64,000 nucleotides of DNA from Chitinophagales bacterium. GTDB lineage: Bacteria; Bacteroidota; Bacteroidia; Chitinophagales; JADIYW01. Positions 25,708 through 35,335 of the stretch are shown piece by piece (within the stretch, counting starts at the first letter, position 1; each line of letters begins with the position of its first letter). The notes under the pieces were generated by a model. The model was given only the letters and a program-made list of their open reading frames with translations. It was not told the origin of the DNA and made no database searches. The translations under genes were made by a program, and so were the position numbers. The stretch is from contig JAGNZZ010000008.1 of NCBI GenBank assembly GCA_017984135.1, positions 21,318-85,317 on the forward strand, written 5' to 3'.

Positions 25708-26421
25708 ATGAAATCTATTCTCCTTACTTTTTGTCTCTTATTAATCGGCTTTCATTTGAATGCAGATGAAGTGATTGAGGATAGCATTCCTGTTCAATTG
25801 GATATTTATAAACAAAAAAGAAAACCATTATTTTTTAAAACAGGCAGTCGTATTCATTTACAATTAGGTGGTCAATTGGGAGGCAACATTAACTATTTCA
25901 AGTATAAAAATGGGTTACAAAGAGACGTTTCAGTTGGATATCAAGGTGGACTATTCTTACGTGTAAGTAGGCAATTGGCTTTTGTTCAAATTGAAATAAA
26001 TATGTTGCGTTCTTTAGTGTTTTTAGAAAATGGCGTGTTTAACCGTGAAATAGGTAGCAATATTCCTTTTGATAAATTGAAATTAAAATATTATACCGTT
26101 GGAATGCCATTGATCTTTGGAGTGTATGCTGTGAAAAATCCATTGTACAAATTGCGAATTTATTCCGGTTTAGAGCTTGATTTTTTAACTAAGGTTAAAG
26201 CTACCATAGAACAAAATGACAATGAAATATATAGGTTAACGAAGCCAGAAAAACGAAAGATATTTAGAACCACACAGTTTAGTTTTCAATTGGGAACAGG
26301 TATGGATATCGCCATGTTTATTTTTGACGTGAAATACAGTATTGGTATGAGCAGTTACTTTAGAGAAAGATATAGAACTCAAACACATCTATTTCAGTTT
26401 ACAATGGGTGCTATTTTTTGA
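25708..26421 (+). CDS. Outer-membrane beta-barrel protein (PorT-like)
   Basis: The protein is 237 residues with a signal peptide (about residues 1-19, FHLNADE). Alternating hydrophobic strands follow (HLQLGGQLGGNINYF, GYQGGLFLRVSRQLAFVQIEI, YYTVGMPLIFGVY), and it ends in phenylalanine as is usual for BAM-inserted barrels. It resembles the small PorT/OMP_b-brl_2 barrels of the phylum. It begins 28 bases after the FGE gene on the same strand and may be the last gene of the sulfatase operon; whether it is functionally tied to the sulfatase is unknown. Confidence 0.8.
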   Translation: MKSILLTFCLLLIGFHLNADEVIEDSIPVQLDIYKQKRKPLFFKTGSRIHLQLGGQLGGNINYFKYKNGLQRDVSVGYQGGLFLRVSRQLAFVQIEINMLRSLVFLENGVFNREIGSNIPFDKLKLKYYTVGMPLIFGVYAVKNPLYKLRIYSGLELDFLTKVKATIEQNDNEIYRLTKPEKRKIFRTTQFSFQLGTGMDIAMFIFDVKYSIGMSSYFRERYRTQTHLFQFTMGAIF

Positions 26422-26487
26422 CATTTAACGATTTATTTTTATTTTCCTAATTTCTATTTTTAATCGACTTATTACTTTCGCATATCA

Positions 26488-26880
26488 ATGGCAACTTTCT
26501 TATTTACTTATGGCACATTACGACTAAACAAAAGTCATCCTATGGCCAACTACTTGTCAATTAATTCAAAACTAGTAGGCTTGGGTATTTTATCAAAAGC
26601 AAAATTATACACAAATAATGAATTTCCAGCCTTAATAGAAACATCCGATGAAACCAATGAAGTAATTGGTGATGTATTTGAATTGGATGCTCATTTTGAT
26701 TGGAAAATACTAGACGATTACGAAGGCATCGGCATCGGCGAACCTCCTTATGAATATAGAAGAGTACAACGTGTAACGATTTATGAAAATAAACCAATTG
26801 AATGTTGGGTGTATTTTTACAATCATCCTTTGTCAATTAATGCCCAACTTATCGAATCAGGTGATTTTTTAAATCCTTAA
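26488..26880 (+). CDS. Gamma-glutamylcyclotransferase-like (GGCT/AIG2) protein
   Basis: This 130-residue cytoplasmic protein starts with FLFTYGTLR, the substrate-binding loop of the GGCT fold. GDVFELDAHFDWKILDDYEG follows, in which the glutamate of DYEG sits in the expected acid position, and then WVYFYNHPL. Family members release 5-oxoproline from gamma-glutamyl peptides or amines; the YtfP/AIG2-like small ones are poorly characterised. A -7-like element TACTTTCG (26473-26480) ends eight bases before the ATG, implying a very short leader. Confidence 0.88.
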   Translation: MATFLFTYGTLRLNKSHPMANYLSINSKLVGLGILSKAKLYTNNEFPALIETSDETNEVIGDVFELDAHFDWKILDDYEGIGIGEPPYEYRRVQRVTIYENKPIECWVYFYNHPLSINAQLIESGDFLNP

Positions 26881-26919
26881 TCTAATTAAACAATCGGATT
26901 TATTTTGTGTTTTTATAAT

Positions 26920-27159
26920 ATGCGAAGTATCATTCTATTGATGAGTTTATTATTTTCTAATTTTGTAGATGCACAAGATAGCACCTTTATTCAATCTCAA
27001 TTGAAAAATAGAGTATTGAAAAATAATATTAACTATCCCAAAGATTCAATTTCCTTTCGTGTTCCAAAGTTAAAACAAGGCATAATTTGTGATTTTGAAG
27101 ATAAACTAAACAGGAAAAAAATACCATTAAATTTTAGCTTAGGCAATTTTAAATACTAA
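26920..27159 (+). CDS. Small secreted protein of unknown function
   Basis: From the ATG at 26920 the product is 79 residues with a signal peptide (LLMSLLFSNFVDAQDS) cleaved near residue 19. The mature part is about 60 residues, lysine-rich and ends SLGNFKY. A TTG at 26905 in frame would add five residues, but the ATG gives a better signal sequence. No family recognised. It lies 40 bases after the GGCT-like gene and 25 bases before a DUF1801 gene on the same strand. Confidence 0.6.
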   Translation: MRSIILLMSLLFSNFVDAQDSTFIQSQLKNRVLKNNINYPKDSISFRVPKLKQGIICDFEDKLNRKKIPLNFSLGNFKY

Positions 27160-27183
27160 TATTGTATTTTAATTTCATTTTTT

Positions 27184-27573
27184 ATGGAAGAAATTTTGCT
27201 CTACCATCAATCATTGGCTGAACACGAACAGCAAATATGTACTTTACTTTCATCAATTATTACTAAAGAATTGAATACTTCAACTTGTAAAATTTGGCAT
27301 CGTCATCCCGTTTGGTTTATAAACAATAATCCAATTGTTGGGTATAGTAAACAGAAAGCAGGTATTCGTTTAATGTTTTGGAGTGGCATTGATTTTCATG
27401 AACCTATTTTGTCTGTTGAAGGTAGAAAATTTAAAGATGCATCTGTTTTCTTTAATGCAGTCAATGAAATTGATATAGCCATCATTAAACGTTGTTTACA
27501 TAAATCGAAAATAATCCAATGGGATTATAAAAATCTAATAAAACGGAAAGGAAAATTATTAAAAGTGGAATAA
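27184..27573 (+). CDS. DUF1801 (YdhG-like) protein
   Basis: This 129-residue cytoplasmic protein has the DUF1801 core: KIWHRHPVWFINNNPIVGY, then KAGIRLMFWSG and a C-terminal segment rich in lysine. The fold is a compact alpha/beta barrel-like domain similar to frataxin-like YdhG proteins. Biochemical role unknown. It is on the plus strand between a small secreted protein and ilvA, with 73 bases before ilvA. Confidence 0.82.
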   Translation: MEEILLYHQSLAEHEQQICTLLSSIITKELNTSTCKIWHRHPVWFINNNPIVGYSKQKAGIRLMFWSGIDFHEPILSVEGRKFKDASVFFNAVNEIDIAIIKRCLHKSKIIQWDYKNLIKRKGKLLKVE

Positions 27574-27634
27574 TATTTAAGAATAATAAATTTTGTTTAA
27601 CTTATTTCTAGCTGTTTAATTCAGAACTAATCCT

Positions 27635-27642
27635 TAATTTCG
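27635..27642 (+). promoter_or_regulatory. -7-like element directly before ilvA
   Basis: TAATTTCG, one base from TAnnTTTG, ends five bases before the ATG at 27647. The spacing is the same as in mtaB and predicts a leaderless ilvA mRNA. Confidence 0.45.
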
Positions 27643-27646
27643 CAGT

Positions 27647-28903
27647 ATGCCAACCGCTCTACCAAGTACCAAAGGAATTCTGCAAGCAAAAAAAAATCTT
27701 GAAGGAATCAGCGAAATAACACCCTTAAAACTCAATCAAATTCTTTCTGACGAAATTGGCGCAAAAGTATTTTTAAAAAGAGAAGATTTGCAAATTGTTC
27801 GTTCTTATAAAATTCGTGGTGCGTATAATTTTATATCTCAACTTAGTAGTGCCGAAAAAAAGAAAGGCGTAGTGTGTGCGTCTGCCGGTAACCATGCACA
27901 AGGATTTGCCTATTCTTGTAATTTATTAAAAATTAAAGGAACCGTGTTCATGCCAGCGCCAACACCTAAGCAAAAAGTGGAAGCAGTGCGACGTGTAGGA
28001 AAACAATTTATCGACATTGTGCTTTCTGGTGATACGTACGACGATGCAAAAGCAGCTGCATTTAAATTTATGCATACGCACAATATGATTTTTGTTCCAC
28101 CATTCGACCATAAATTAATTATTGAAGGGCAAGGAACCGTTGGCATTGAAATTTTAGAACAAATAGGCAAAAAGAAAATAGATTATTTATTTGTGCCAAT
28201 TGGAGGTGGTGGTTTGTGCGCCGGATTAATCACTTACTTTAAAGAATTTTCTCCCAACACAAAAATCGTTGGAGTTGAACCATTAGGCGCTCCAGCAATG
28301 CATAATTCTATTCAAAAAAATAAAATTGTAAAACTCCAAAAAATAGATAATTTCGTAGATGGAGCAGCTGTAAAACAAGTTGGACAAATTCCTTTTGATA
28401 TTTGCAAATCGTATTTAGGCGATGTAGTGTTAGTGCCAGAAGGCCGAATTTGTACTAAAATTATGCAACTCTATAATTCCGATGCTATCGTATTAGAGCC
28501 TGCTGGCACATTGAGCGTGGCTGCATTAGGTTATTACAAAGAAAATTTAAAAGGAAAAAATATTGTTTGTGTTATTAGTGGAGGAAATAACGACATAGAA
28601 CGTATGCCAGATTTCAAAGAACGTTCTTTAATCTTTGAAGGATTAAAACATTTTTTCATTATCAAATTCCCTCAACGTGCCGGCGCTTTAAAACAATTTG
28701 TTACTAAAGTACTTTCAGACAATGAGGATATTACACTTTTTGAATATACCAAGAAAAACAGTAAAGAAAGTGGACCTGCATTGGTGGGTATAGAACTGAA
28801 ATACAAAGAAGATTATGAACAACTTATTAAACGAATGAACAAATACAAAGTTGATTTTGTACCATTAAACGACAATCCCATGTTGTTTAATTTTTTAATT
28901 TAA
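27647..28903 (+). CDS. ilvA: Threonine ammonia-lyase (biosynthetic-type)
   Basis: This 418-residue fold-type II PLP enzyme has the Schiff-base Lys55 in VRSYKIRGAYN, the SAGNHAQGFAY block, the phosphate-binding GGGGL near residue 188 and SGGNNDIERM. A C-terminal ACT-like domain (FFIIKFPQRAGALKQFV onward, about 335-418) marks the regulated form. It deaminates threonine to 2-oxobutanoate for isoleucine synthesis, or for catabolism. The single ACT-like module is typical of the shorter IlvA form found in Bacteroidota and Firmicutes. No other ilv genes are adjacent. Confidence 0.94.
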   Translation: MPTALPSTKGILQAKKNLEGISEITPLKLNQILSDEIGAKVFLKREDLQIVRSYKIRGAYNFISQLSSAEKKKGVVCASAGNHAQGFAYSCNLLKIKGTVFMPAPTPKQKVEAVRRVGKQFIDIVLSGDTYDDAKAAAFKFMHTHNMIFVPPFDHKLIIEGQGTVGIEILEQIGKKKIDYLFVPIGGGGLCAGLITYFKEFSPNTKIVGVEPLGAPAMHNSIQKNKIVKLQKIDNFVDGAAVKQVGQIPFDICKSYLGDVVLVPEGRICTKIMQLYNSDAIVLEPAGTLSVAALGYYKENLKGKNIVCVISGGNNDIERMPDFKERSLIFEGLKHFFIIKFPQRAGALKQFVTKVLSDNEDITLFEYTKKNSKESGPALVGIELKYKEDYEQLIKRMNKYKVDFVPLNDNPMLFNFLI

Positions 28904-28912
28904 GCTCATTTT

Positions 28913-29395
28913 CTAATACTTAATTTTATATTTTTTGACCTCGAATAGCTTTTTTAAAGATAGCATTTGCGTCGTCCGTTTATTTACTTGTTTAATAAAT
29001 GGAATCTTTGGATCATCACTAAAACGAACACCATCACATTCAAAACAAATTAATAAGTATCGGATAATTTTTCCTTTTTTATAATAATTTACAGCATGTC
29101 GTGGTATAAAACACTTAGCAACATCTTCTGTTCCATTTTGCTTTATAGCTTGACTTAAAGAATAAATCAAAGCACTAGATTTGTCTTTTTTAAGCCCATT
29201 CTTCCAAATCATTTTCTCAACAGCTATATATTTTTTATACGTATTTAACCTCAAACTGTCTTTCCAACTTGCACCATAATTGGATACATCATTCGTTTTA
29301 AAATAACTCAATGTGATGCTATCATATACACCATTTTGCGCAAAAGATGAACTATAATAGATCATAAATAAGATGCATAATTTGCTCCATTTCAT
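28913..29395 (-). CDS. Secreted protein of unknown function
   Basis: The protein is 160 residues with a signal peptide ending near residue 19 (YYSSSFAQNG). The mature part is basic, with two cysteines in AKCFIPRHAVNYY and LICFECDGVRFSDDP. RHAVNYYKKGKIIRYLLICFE is a well-formed beta-rich stretch that recurs in small secreted Bacteroidota proteins, but I do not recognise a named family. It is convergent with ilvA (9-base gap). Confidence 0.72.
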   Translation of the reverse strand: MKWSKLCILFMIYYSSSFAQNGVYDSITLSYFKTNDVSNYGASWKDSLRLNTYKKYIAVEKMIWKNGLKKDKSSALIYSLSQAIKQNGTEDVAKCFIPRHAVNYYKKGKIIRYLLICFECDGVRFSDDPKIPFIKQVNKRTTQMLSLKKLFEVKKYKIKY

Positions 29396-29519
29396 ACTTA
29401 AATGTACTATAAAAATTTTAACATAGATTGGTATTATTTTTGATTATTTTTGACCAACAATCAAGATTGTTTTCTTATTGATTAGTAAATTATATAAATA
29501 ATTAAACCATAAATTAAGT

Positions 29520-30404
29520 ATGAAGCATTTCCTAATTCTATTTTTTGCAATGTTTTATATCCAAATAACGAATGCACAAACCACCGATTTGAAAATTATT
29601 TCCAATATTGGTGTTCAAACGGATTATACTTTTGAAGGTGCGAAAGGAATTAACCTAACGTTTCAATATAATTTTTTGCCCATAATTGAACAAACGCATA
29701 ACGATACTATTTTAGAAGATAGTAAATTTTATTTAAAAATAAAATTATTTGAAAATAACCAATCGGTTATGCCAGCAGCTGGCTATCATGCCATTGAGAA
29801 TGTGGATCAAAAATTAGAGTATGTAATTGTATTTTCAGGATTGGATTTTGACGCTTCCAAAATAAGCAAGAAAGTAACACAATTTATACCATATTCAGCA
29901 CTCAATATGCCTCAGGGTTTTCACGTAATGCATGTGCAGGCACAATTAAGTGGCAAAGATGCAGTTGGTACTTTGTATAAACAAACAATCCAAAAAGAAA
30001 AAATAGAATTTGACAAGCCAGCTACTCAAATTTTTACGATGAATATTGATCATGTTGAGGTGAATCCATTTAATTCTAGTGGACAGGCTTGGGATTATGC
30101 CATCTTTAAAACAGATGCACCCGATGTAGGTGTGAATATTATGGTGGGAAATACAACTGTGTACAAAAAAAACGTAAACGATTCGTACATGTTTGCCGCC
30201 GGACCAGACGCGCGCAATATCTCGTTTACTATTTCTAAAAATGATAAAGTAGTCGTTAAAGTTGAAGATATAGACATCATGTTTCATGATTTTATAGCAA
30301 AATGGATTTTCTCCACCAATAAAATGCCTGGAGTATTATACACTTTTAAGAAGCCAAGTAGTACCAACATCAAATCATGCTTACTTACTTTTACGTACGA
30401 ATAA
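29520..30404 (+). CDS. Secreted protein with possible C2-like domain
   Basis: This 294-residue protein has a signal peptide (about residues 1-19, ITNAQTTD). The mature protein is predicted mostly beta. The segment from about residue 175 (GQAWDYAIFKTDAPDVGV, then VVVKVEDIDIMFHDFIAKW) looks like a C2-type calcium/lipid-binding sandwich, with aspartates at loop positions. No catalytic motif and no sorting domain are seen. Family unknown and role not inferable from neighbours. Confidence 0.7.
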   Translation: MKHFLILFFAMFYIQITNAQTTDLKIISNIGVQTDYTFEGAKGINLTFQYNFLPIIEQTHNDTILEDSKFYLKIKLFENNQSVMPAAGYHAIENVDQKLEYVIVFSGLDFDASKISKKVTQFIPYSALNMPQGFHVMHVQAQLSGKDAVGTLYKQTIQKEKIEFDKPATQIFTMNIDHVEVNPFNSSGQAWDYAIFKTDAPDVGVNIMVGNTTVYKKNVNDSYMFAAGPDARNISFTISKNDKVVVKVEDIDIMFHDFIAKWIFSTNKMPGVLYTFKKPSSTNIKSCLLTFTYE

Positions 30405-30551
30405 TCTGATTTAATTGCTTTTGTTTTTGAAAATGGAAGGTTTAATTTTATATTAAGCCTATTATTTTATGGTTTTTTAAAATAAATCAGTATTTTTTAG
30501 TTGTATCTTTAGCACTCTTCAATTTTATATTACATTAATTTATTATTTCAA

Positions 30552-31760
30552 ATGAAAGATTATTCCGCCGAATCGTTGGAGTTGCACGAAAAACTAAAAG
30601 GTAAAATTTCTATTTCTTTAAAAACAGAATTAGAAACGAAAAACGATTTGACATTATGCTATTCTCCGGGCGTTGCCGAGCCGGTGCGTCAAATAGCCAA
30701 TGATATAGAAAAAGTTTGGGATTTAACTATTAAAGGAAATATGGTTGCAGTTGTTTCGGATGGATCTGCTATTTTAGGTTTAGGTAATTTAGGCCCCGAA
30801 GCGGCTATTCCGGTAATGGAAGGTAAAGCGATGTTATTTAAAAAATTTGCAGATGTGGATGCATTTCCAATTTGCTTAAATACACAAAATACTGAAGAAA
30901 TTATTCAAACCATACGTAATATTGCTCCCGTTTTTGGTGGTATTAATTTAGAAGATATTTCATCTCCTCGTTGTTTTGAAATCGAAGAACGCCTTCAAAC
31001 ATTAGGCATTCCAGTTTTTCACGATGACCAACATGGAACGGCAATTGTAGTATTGGCTGGTATAGTGAACGCATGTAAATTATTAAACAAAAAAATTGAA
31101 GAATTGAATGTTGTCATTAATGGTGCTGGAGCCGCTGGTTTGGCTATAACAAAATTATTGATTTGCAATGATGTAGATAAAGATGTTTGTACACCAGTTA
31201 ATCAAATTATTATGTGCGATTCTAAAGGTATAATTCATCGCGACCGTTCTGATTTAAATGATTTTAAACGAGAAATTTTAAAATATACCAACCCAAATAA
31301 TACAAAAGGAACACTTAAAACGGCCTTGAAAAATGCAGATGTATTTATCGGTGTTAGCCAAGCCAACCAACTTACCACGGAAGATGTAATGACCATGAAT
31401 CCTCAGCCTATCATTTTCCCATTGGCAAACCCAATTCCCGAAATTTCTCCAGAAGCAGCTTACAAAGGTGGTGCTGGCGTAGTTGGAACAGGAAGAAGCG
31501 ATATTCCAAATCAGATTAATAACGTGCTCGCATTTCCCGGAATCTTTAAAGGTGCGTTGGAAATTCGTGCCCGCAGAATTACACCTCGCATGAAAGTTGC
31601 AGCAGCTTATGCTATTGCAGATTGTGTACAAGAGTTAAGTAGAGATCACATCATTCCTTCTACATTAGATTTGAATGTTGCCAAAAATGTGGCACAAGCT
31701 GTAAAAGATGCTTATGTTGAAGATATGAAACGCTTGGAAACACCTAAGCATGCCTTGTAA
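30552..31760 (+). CDS. Malic enzyme (short form without phosphotransacetylase domain)
   Basis: This 402-residue enzyme oxidatively decarboxylates malate to pyruvate. Blocks include [31 protein letters not shown], the metal-site [31 protein letters not shown], the nucleotide loop [10 protein letters not shown] and [10 protein letters not shown]. The long MaeB form of about 760 residues carries a C-terminal phosphotransacetylase-like domain; this one stops cleanly before it with no trace downstream, so it is a genuine short form. NAD versus NADP preference is uncertain. A TATCTTTA element at 30504-30511 may be its -7 box. Confidence 0.93.
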   Translation: MKDYSAESLELHEKLKGKISISLKTELETKNDLTLCYSPGVAEPVRQIANDIEKVWDLTIKGNMVAVVSDGSAILGLGNLGPEAAIPVMEGKAMLFKKFADVDAFPICLNTQNTEEIIQTIRNIAPVFGGINLEDISSPRCFEIEERLQTLGIPVFHDDQHGTAIVVLAGIVNACKLLNKKIEELNVVINGAGAAGLAITKLLICNDVDKDVCTPVNQIIMCDSKGIIHRDRSDLNDFKREILKYTNPNNTKGTLKTALKNADVFIGVSQANQLTTEDVMTMNPQPIIFPLANPIPEISPEAAYKGGAGVVGTGRSDIPNQINNVLAFPGIFKGALEIRARRITPRMKVAAAYAIADCVQELSRDHIIPSTLDLNVAKNVAQAVKDAYVEDMKRLETPKHAL

Positions 31761-31778
31761 TCGTATTTGAAAATATAC

Positions 31779-33035
31779 TTATTTAGTAACCGGTTTTCTA
31801 TACCATCTGTTCTTGGACTTCTTTTTTTGTTGTGATTTAGGCGTTTGTGTCAATTCTTTCGGTAATTGCTCAACTATTTTCGGTTCTAATACTGTTTGTG
31901 CAATTAAATAAGGATGATCCGTTCTTACAGGAATTTGCTTGTTAATTAATTTCTGAATATCGCGAAGCAATAGTTTCTCTTCCGTATCACAAAATGATAA
32001 AGCAATTCCAGAATTTCCAGCTCTTCCAGTTCTTCCAATTCGATGTACATATGTTTCCGGCACTTCTGGTAATTCAAAATTAAAAACATGCGTCAAGTCA
32101 TCTACATCAATACCTCGTGCGGCTATATCAGTAGCTACCAATACTCTAATCGCACCATTTTTAAAATTTTGCAAAGCTGCTTGTCTAGCATTTTGCGATT
32201 TATTACCATGTATCGCCGAAGATTTGATTGTTGCTGCATTTAATATTTTTACCACTTTATCAGCACCATGTTTGGTGCGTGTAAATACCAATGCACTTTT
32301 TATTTTTTTATCTTTTAATAGTAAGGTTAATAACGCTGCTTTATTTTTCTTCTCTACAAAAAAGATAGATTGGTCAATCGTATCTGCGGTGGAGGAAACT
32401 GGTGTTACTTCTACTTTTGTTGGTTGTGTTAAAATAGAATTGGCTAAGTCTTTAATTTCATGTGGCATGGTTGCAGAGAAAAATAGCGTTTGCCTTTTGT
32501 TAGGTAATTTAGCAATTACTTTTTTTACATCATTAACAAAACCCATGTCTAGCATTCGATCTGCTTCATCTAATACAAAAATTTGAATGGAACGCAAATC
32601 CACAAAACCTTGCTGCATTAAATCTAATAATCTTCCTGGTGTAGCAATTAAAACATCTACTCCTTTTTGTAAATCCATCACTTGTGCATGTTGAGAAACA
32701 CCTCCAAAAATTACACTCCATTTTAATGGGATATGTTTTCCATAAGCTGTAAAACTTTCTTGTATTTGGATAGCTAATTCACGTGTGGGTGTTAAGATTA
32801 ATGTTTTTGGCGCTTTCGATTTCTTTCCATTTACAAAGTCTTCTGCTAAAAGTTGTAATATAGGAATTGCAAATGCAGCTGTTTTTCCAGTTCCAGTTTG
32901 TGCGCATCCTAAAACATCTTTTCGTTGTAAGATGAGAGGAATGGTTCGCGCTTGAATTGGTGTTGGAGTTTCGTAACCTTCGGTTTGTAATGCCTTTAAA
33001 ATAGGCTCAATTAAGTTTAAGTCTTTAAATAACAT
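31779..33035 (-). CDS. DEAD-box RNA helicase, RhlE-like
   Basis: The 418-residue helicase shows the Q motif (GYETPTPIQARTIP), AQTGTGKTAAF, PTRELAIQI, DEADRMLDMGF, SATMP, TRTKHGADKVV, ATDIAARGIDVDDL and HRIGRTGRAG. The C-terminal tail is short and basic (KKKSKNRWYRKPVTK) and resembles RhlE. RhlE-type proteins remodel RNA in ribosome assembly and mRNA decay, often under cold stress. A perfect -7 element lies about 145 bases upstream of its start (33181-33188), so it has an unusually long leader with a predicted hairpin. Confidence 0.95.
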   Translation of the reverse strand: MLFKDLNLIEPILKALQTEGYETPTPIQARTIPLILQRKDVLGCAQTGTGKTAAFAIPILQLLAEDFVNGKKSKAPKTLILTPTRELAIQIQESFTAYGKHIPLKWSVIFGGVSQHAQVMDLQKGVDVLIATPGRLLDLMQQGFVDLRSIQIFVLDEADRMLDMGFVNDVKKVIAKLPNKRQTLFFSATMPHEIKDLANSILTQPTKVEVTPVSSTADTIDQSIFFVEKKNKAALLTLLLKDKKIKSALVFTRTKHGADKVVKILNAATIKSSAIHGNKSQNARQAALQNFKNGAIRVLVATDIAARGIDVDDLTHVFNFELPEVPETYVHRIGRTGRAGNSGIALSFCDTEEKLLLRDIQKLINKQIPVRTDHPYLIAQTVLEPKIVEQLPKELTQTPKSQQKKKSKNRWYRKPVTK

Positions 33036-33188
33036 AAATAATTAAAATGAAATGTATTGAATATGCGTAATACAAGCAATGATAAATAGCCACTTTCTGA
33101 TTTTAAAAATCGACACATTCAAGTGGAACATTGCAAACAAAAAAACTTAAAAATGCAAGTTAGTTTTGTTGAATGAGTGGCAAAAATA
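33036..33188 (-). promoter_or_regulatory. Promoter and long structured 5' leader of the RhlE-like helicase gene
   Basis: A perfect -7 element TATTTTTG lies at 33181-33188 on the minus strand, predicting a leader of about 140 bases. Within it 33090-33126 folds into a hairpin: six-base outer arms (CCACTT/AAGTGG) enclose a six-base-pair inner stem made from GATTTT and AAAATC. No named riboswitch is recognised. Confidence 0.5.
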
Positions 33189-33305
33189 CAAAATCTAAAA
33201 TAGAGTTCACATTATGCTTGTGTTGTGCTAATTTATTTACAGCCATTTTTTATAATCATAATCTTATTTGATTCAACACATCATTCGCATTCAAAAATAA
33301 AAATG

Positions 33306-33313
33306 TATTTTTG
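33306..33313 (+). promoter_or_regulatory. -7 element of the purF-like gene
   Basis: A perfect TATTTTTG ends 27 bases before the ATG at 33340. The -33 partner is not obvious at the usual distance. Confidence 0.5.
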
Positions 33314-33339
33314 CATATACTAAATTTTCCTGTTCGGAA

Positions 33340-35235
33340 ATGAGCGACCAAATTAAACACGAATGCGGCATTGCCTTAATTAGGCTGCTTAAACCACTAT
33401 CTTACTATAAAGAAAAATACGGCGACGTGCATTATGGCTTGAACAAAATGTATTTGTTGATGGAAAAACAACATAATCGTGGTCAAGATGGTGCAGGATT
33501 AGCAATCATTAAATTGGATACTCAACCAGGAAACGCGTATTTCGACAGAGAGCGAAGTGTGGACAAACAAGCTATCAAAGATATTTTCAATAAAGTATTT
33601 AGTAAATTTTCGAATCTTAGCGATAAAGAGAACGATCAAATAAATAATATAGATTATTTGAAAAATAATTACCCTTACATGGGAGAATTATTGCTGGGTC
33701 ATTTACGCTATGGCACACATGGCGGTAACGATATGAGTAATTGCCATCCACGAATTCGAGCAAACAATTGGAAAACTAGAACACTTATTGTCGCCGGTAA
33801 TTTTAACATGACTAATGTGGATGAATTATTCGACCGATTGGTAAGCTTGGGACAATTTCCAAGAGAAATGTCTGATACCATGACGGTTTTAGAGAAAATT
33901 GGTCATTTTTTAGATGCAGAAAATCAACGATTATTTAAAAAATTCAAACAACGTGGTATGTCGAATACAGACATTACTCCTTTGATTGAAAATGAATTGA
34001 ACGTTATAGATGTTCTACGAAATGCTGCGGATGACTTTGACGGTGGTTATGCAATGGCAGGTATGATAGGACATGGTGATGCTTTTGTGATGCGTGATCC
34101 AAACGGTATTCGTCCTGCTTTTTTTTACAAAGATGATGAAGTGGTTGTAGTAGCCTCTGAACGACCGGCTATACAAACAACATTTAATATTCATAGAAAT
34201 AAAATTCAAGAATTAAAACCAGGTCATGCATTGATAATTAAAAAAGATGGTAGCGTTGGTGAAGTGGAATGTGTGAAACCGTTGGAGAGAAAATCCTGTA
34301 GTTTTGAACGTATCTATTTCTCACGAGGTAGCGATTTCGAAATTTATCAAGAACGAAAAAAATTAGGTAAATTATTAGTACCTAATGTATTAAAAGCAGT
34401 CAATTTTGATATAAAAAATACTGTATTTTCCTATATTCCTAATACTGCCGAAATTGCATTTTTAGGCTTAACCGAAGAAATCCAACACCAACATATTCAA
34501 CAAAATTTAGCGGATTTCCACGCAGGTAAATTAAAGTCGCTCGATGAATTAAATGCGCAATTAACTATTATGCCACGCATTGAAAAAATTGCCATTAAAG
34601 ATGTGAAACTTCGTACATTTATCACTGAAGATACTACTCGAAACGACCTAGTGCATCATGTATATGACGTGACTTATGGTTTGGTGAATAACCATAAAGA
34701 TACCTTAGTGGTTTTGGATGATTCTATCGTTCGTGGAACTACTTTAAAAGAAAGTATTTTGACAATGTTGGATAGATTGCAACCTAAAAAAATTATTGTA
34801 GTTTCATCGGCACCACAAATCCGTTATCCTGATTGTTATGGCATTGACATGAGTAAAATGGGCAGCTTCGTTGCATTCCAAGCAGCGGTTCGTTTATGGA
34901 AAATTAAAGATGAAAAATTCTTACCCGATTTGTTTAGACGATGTAAAGAAGAATTACAAAAACCGCCGTTGGAAATGCAAAATTTAGTAAAAGAAGTGTA
35001 TGCACCTTTTACAGATGAAGAAATCTCTAAAGAAATTGCAAATATTGTGAAACCCAACCATATTTTCTCGGATGTAGAAGTTATTTATCAAACCATTGAT
35101 AATTTACATCAAGCTTGTCCAAATAATTTAGGCGATTGGTATTTCACCGGAAATTATCCAACACCAGGCGGTAATCGTGTAACGCTTAAAGCATTTGTAA
35201 ATTACATGGAAGGAAAAAATGTAAGAGCTTATTAA
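33340..35235 (+). CDS. purF: Amidophosphoribosyltransferase, long Bacteroidota-type form
   Basis: The 631-residue protein has an N-terminal class II glutamine amidotransferase domain. Removal of an eight-residue propeptide would expose Cys9 in KHECGIAL; later blocks are HNRGQDGAG, LGHLRYGTHGGND and GGYAMAGMIGHGDAFVMRDPNG. The phosphoribosyltransferase domain carries the PRPP loop VVLDDSIVRGTT near residue 470. It transfers glutamine amide nitrogen to PRPP in the first step of purine synthesis. It is about 130 residues longer than classical PurF, with an insertion around FLGLTEEIQHQHIQQNL (about 375-440) and a C-terminal extension ending GNYPTPGGNRV. Whether it is the main PurF or a second paralog cannot be judged here. 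Confidence 0.9.
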   Translation: MSDQIKHECGIALIRLLKPLSYYKEKYGDVHYGLNKMYLLMEKQHNRGQDGAGLAIIKLDTQPGNAYFDRERSVDKQAIKDIFNKVFSKFSNLSDKENDQINNIDYLKNNYPYMGELLLGHLRYGTHGGNDMSNCHPRIRANNWKTRTLIVAGNFNMTNVDELFDRLVSLGQFPREMSDTMTVLEKIGHFLDAENQRLFKKFKQRGMSNTDITPLIENELNVIDVLRNAADDFDGGYAMAGMIGHGDAFVMRDPNGIRPAFFYKDDEVVVVASERPAIQTTFNIHRNKIQELKPGHALIIKKDGSVGEVECVKPLERKSCSFERIYFSRGSDFEIYQERKKLGKLLVPNVLKAVNFDIKNTVFSYIPNTAEIAFLGLTEEIQHQHIQQNLADFHAGKLKSLDELNAQLTIMPRIEKIAIKDVKLRTFITEDTTRNDLVHHVYDVTYGLVNNHKDTLVVLDDSIVRGTTLKESILTMLDRLQPKKIIVVSSAPQIRYPDCYGIDMSKMGSFVAFQAAVRLWKIKDEKFLPDLFRRCKEELQKPPLEMQNLVKEVYAPFTDEEISKEIANIVKPNHIFSDVEVIYQTIDNLHQACPNNLGDWYFTGNYPTPGGNRVTLKAFVNYMEGKNVRAY

Positions 35236-35301
35236 TACAAAGTGTACTTTCAATTTTTCGTATATCTAAAATTATTAATACACGTACATTAATTTTTTTT
35301 T

Positions 35302-35309
35302 TATATTTG
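35302..35309 (+). promoter_or_regulatory. -7 element of the secreted-protein gene at 35336
   Basis: A perfect TATATTTG ends 27 bases before the ATG at 35336. Confidence 0.45.
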
Positions 35310-35335
35310 TGTTGTAAACAAACATTAAAACCTAA

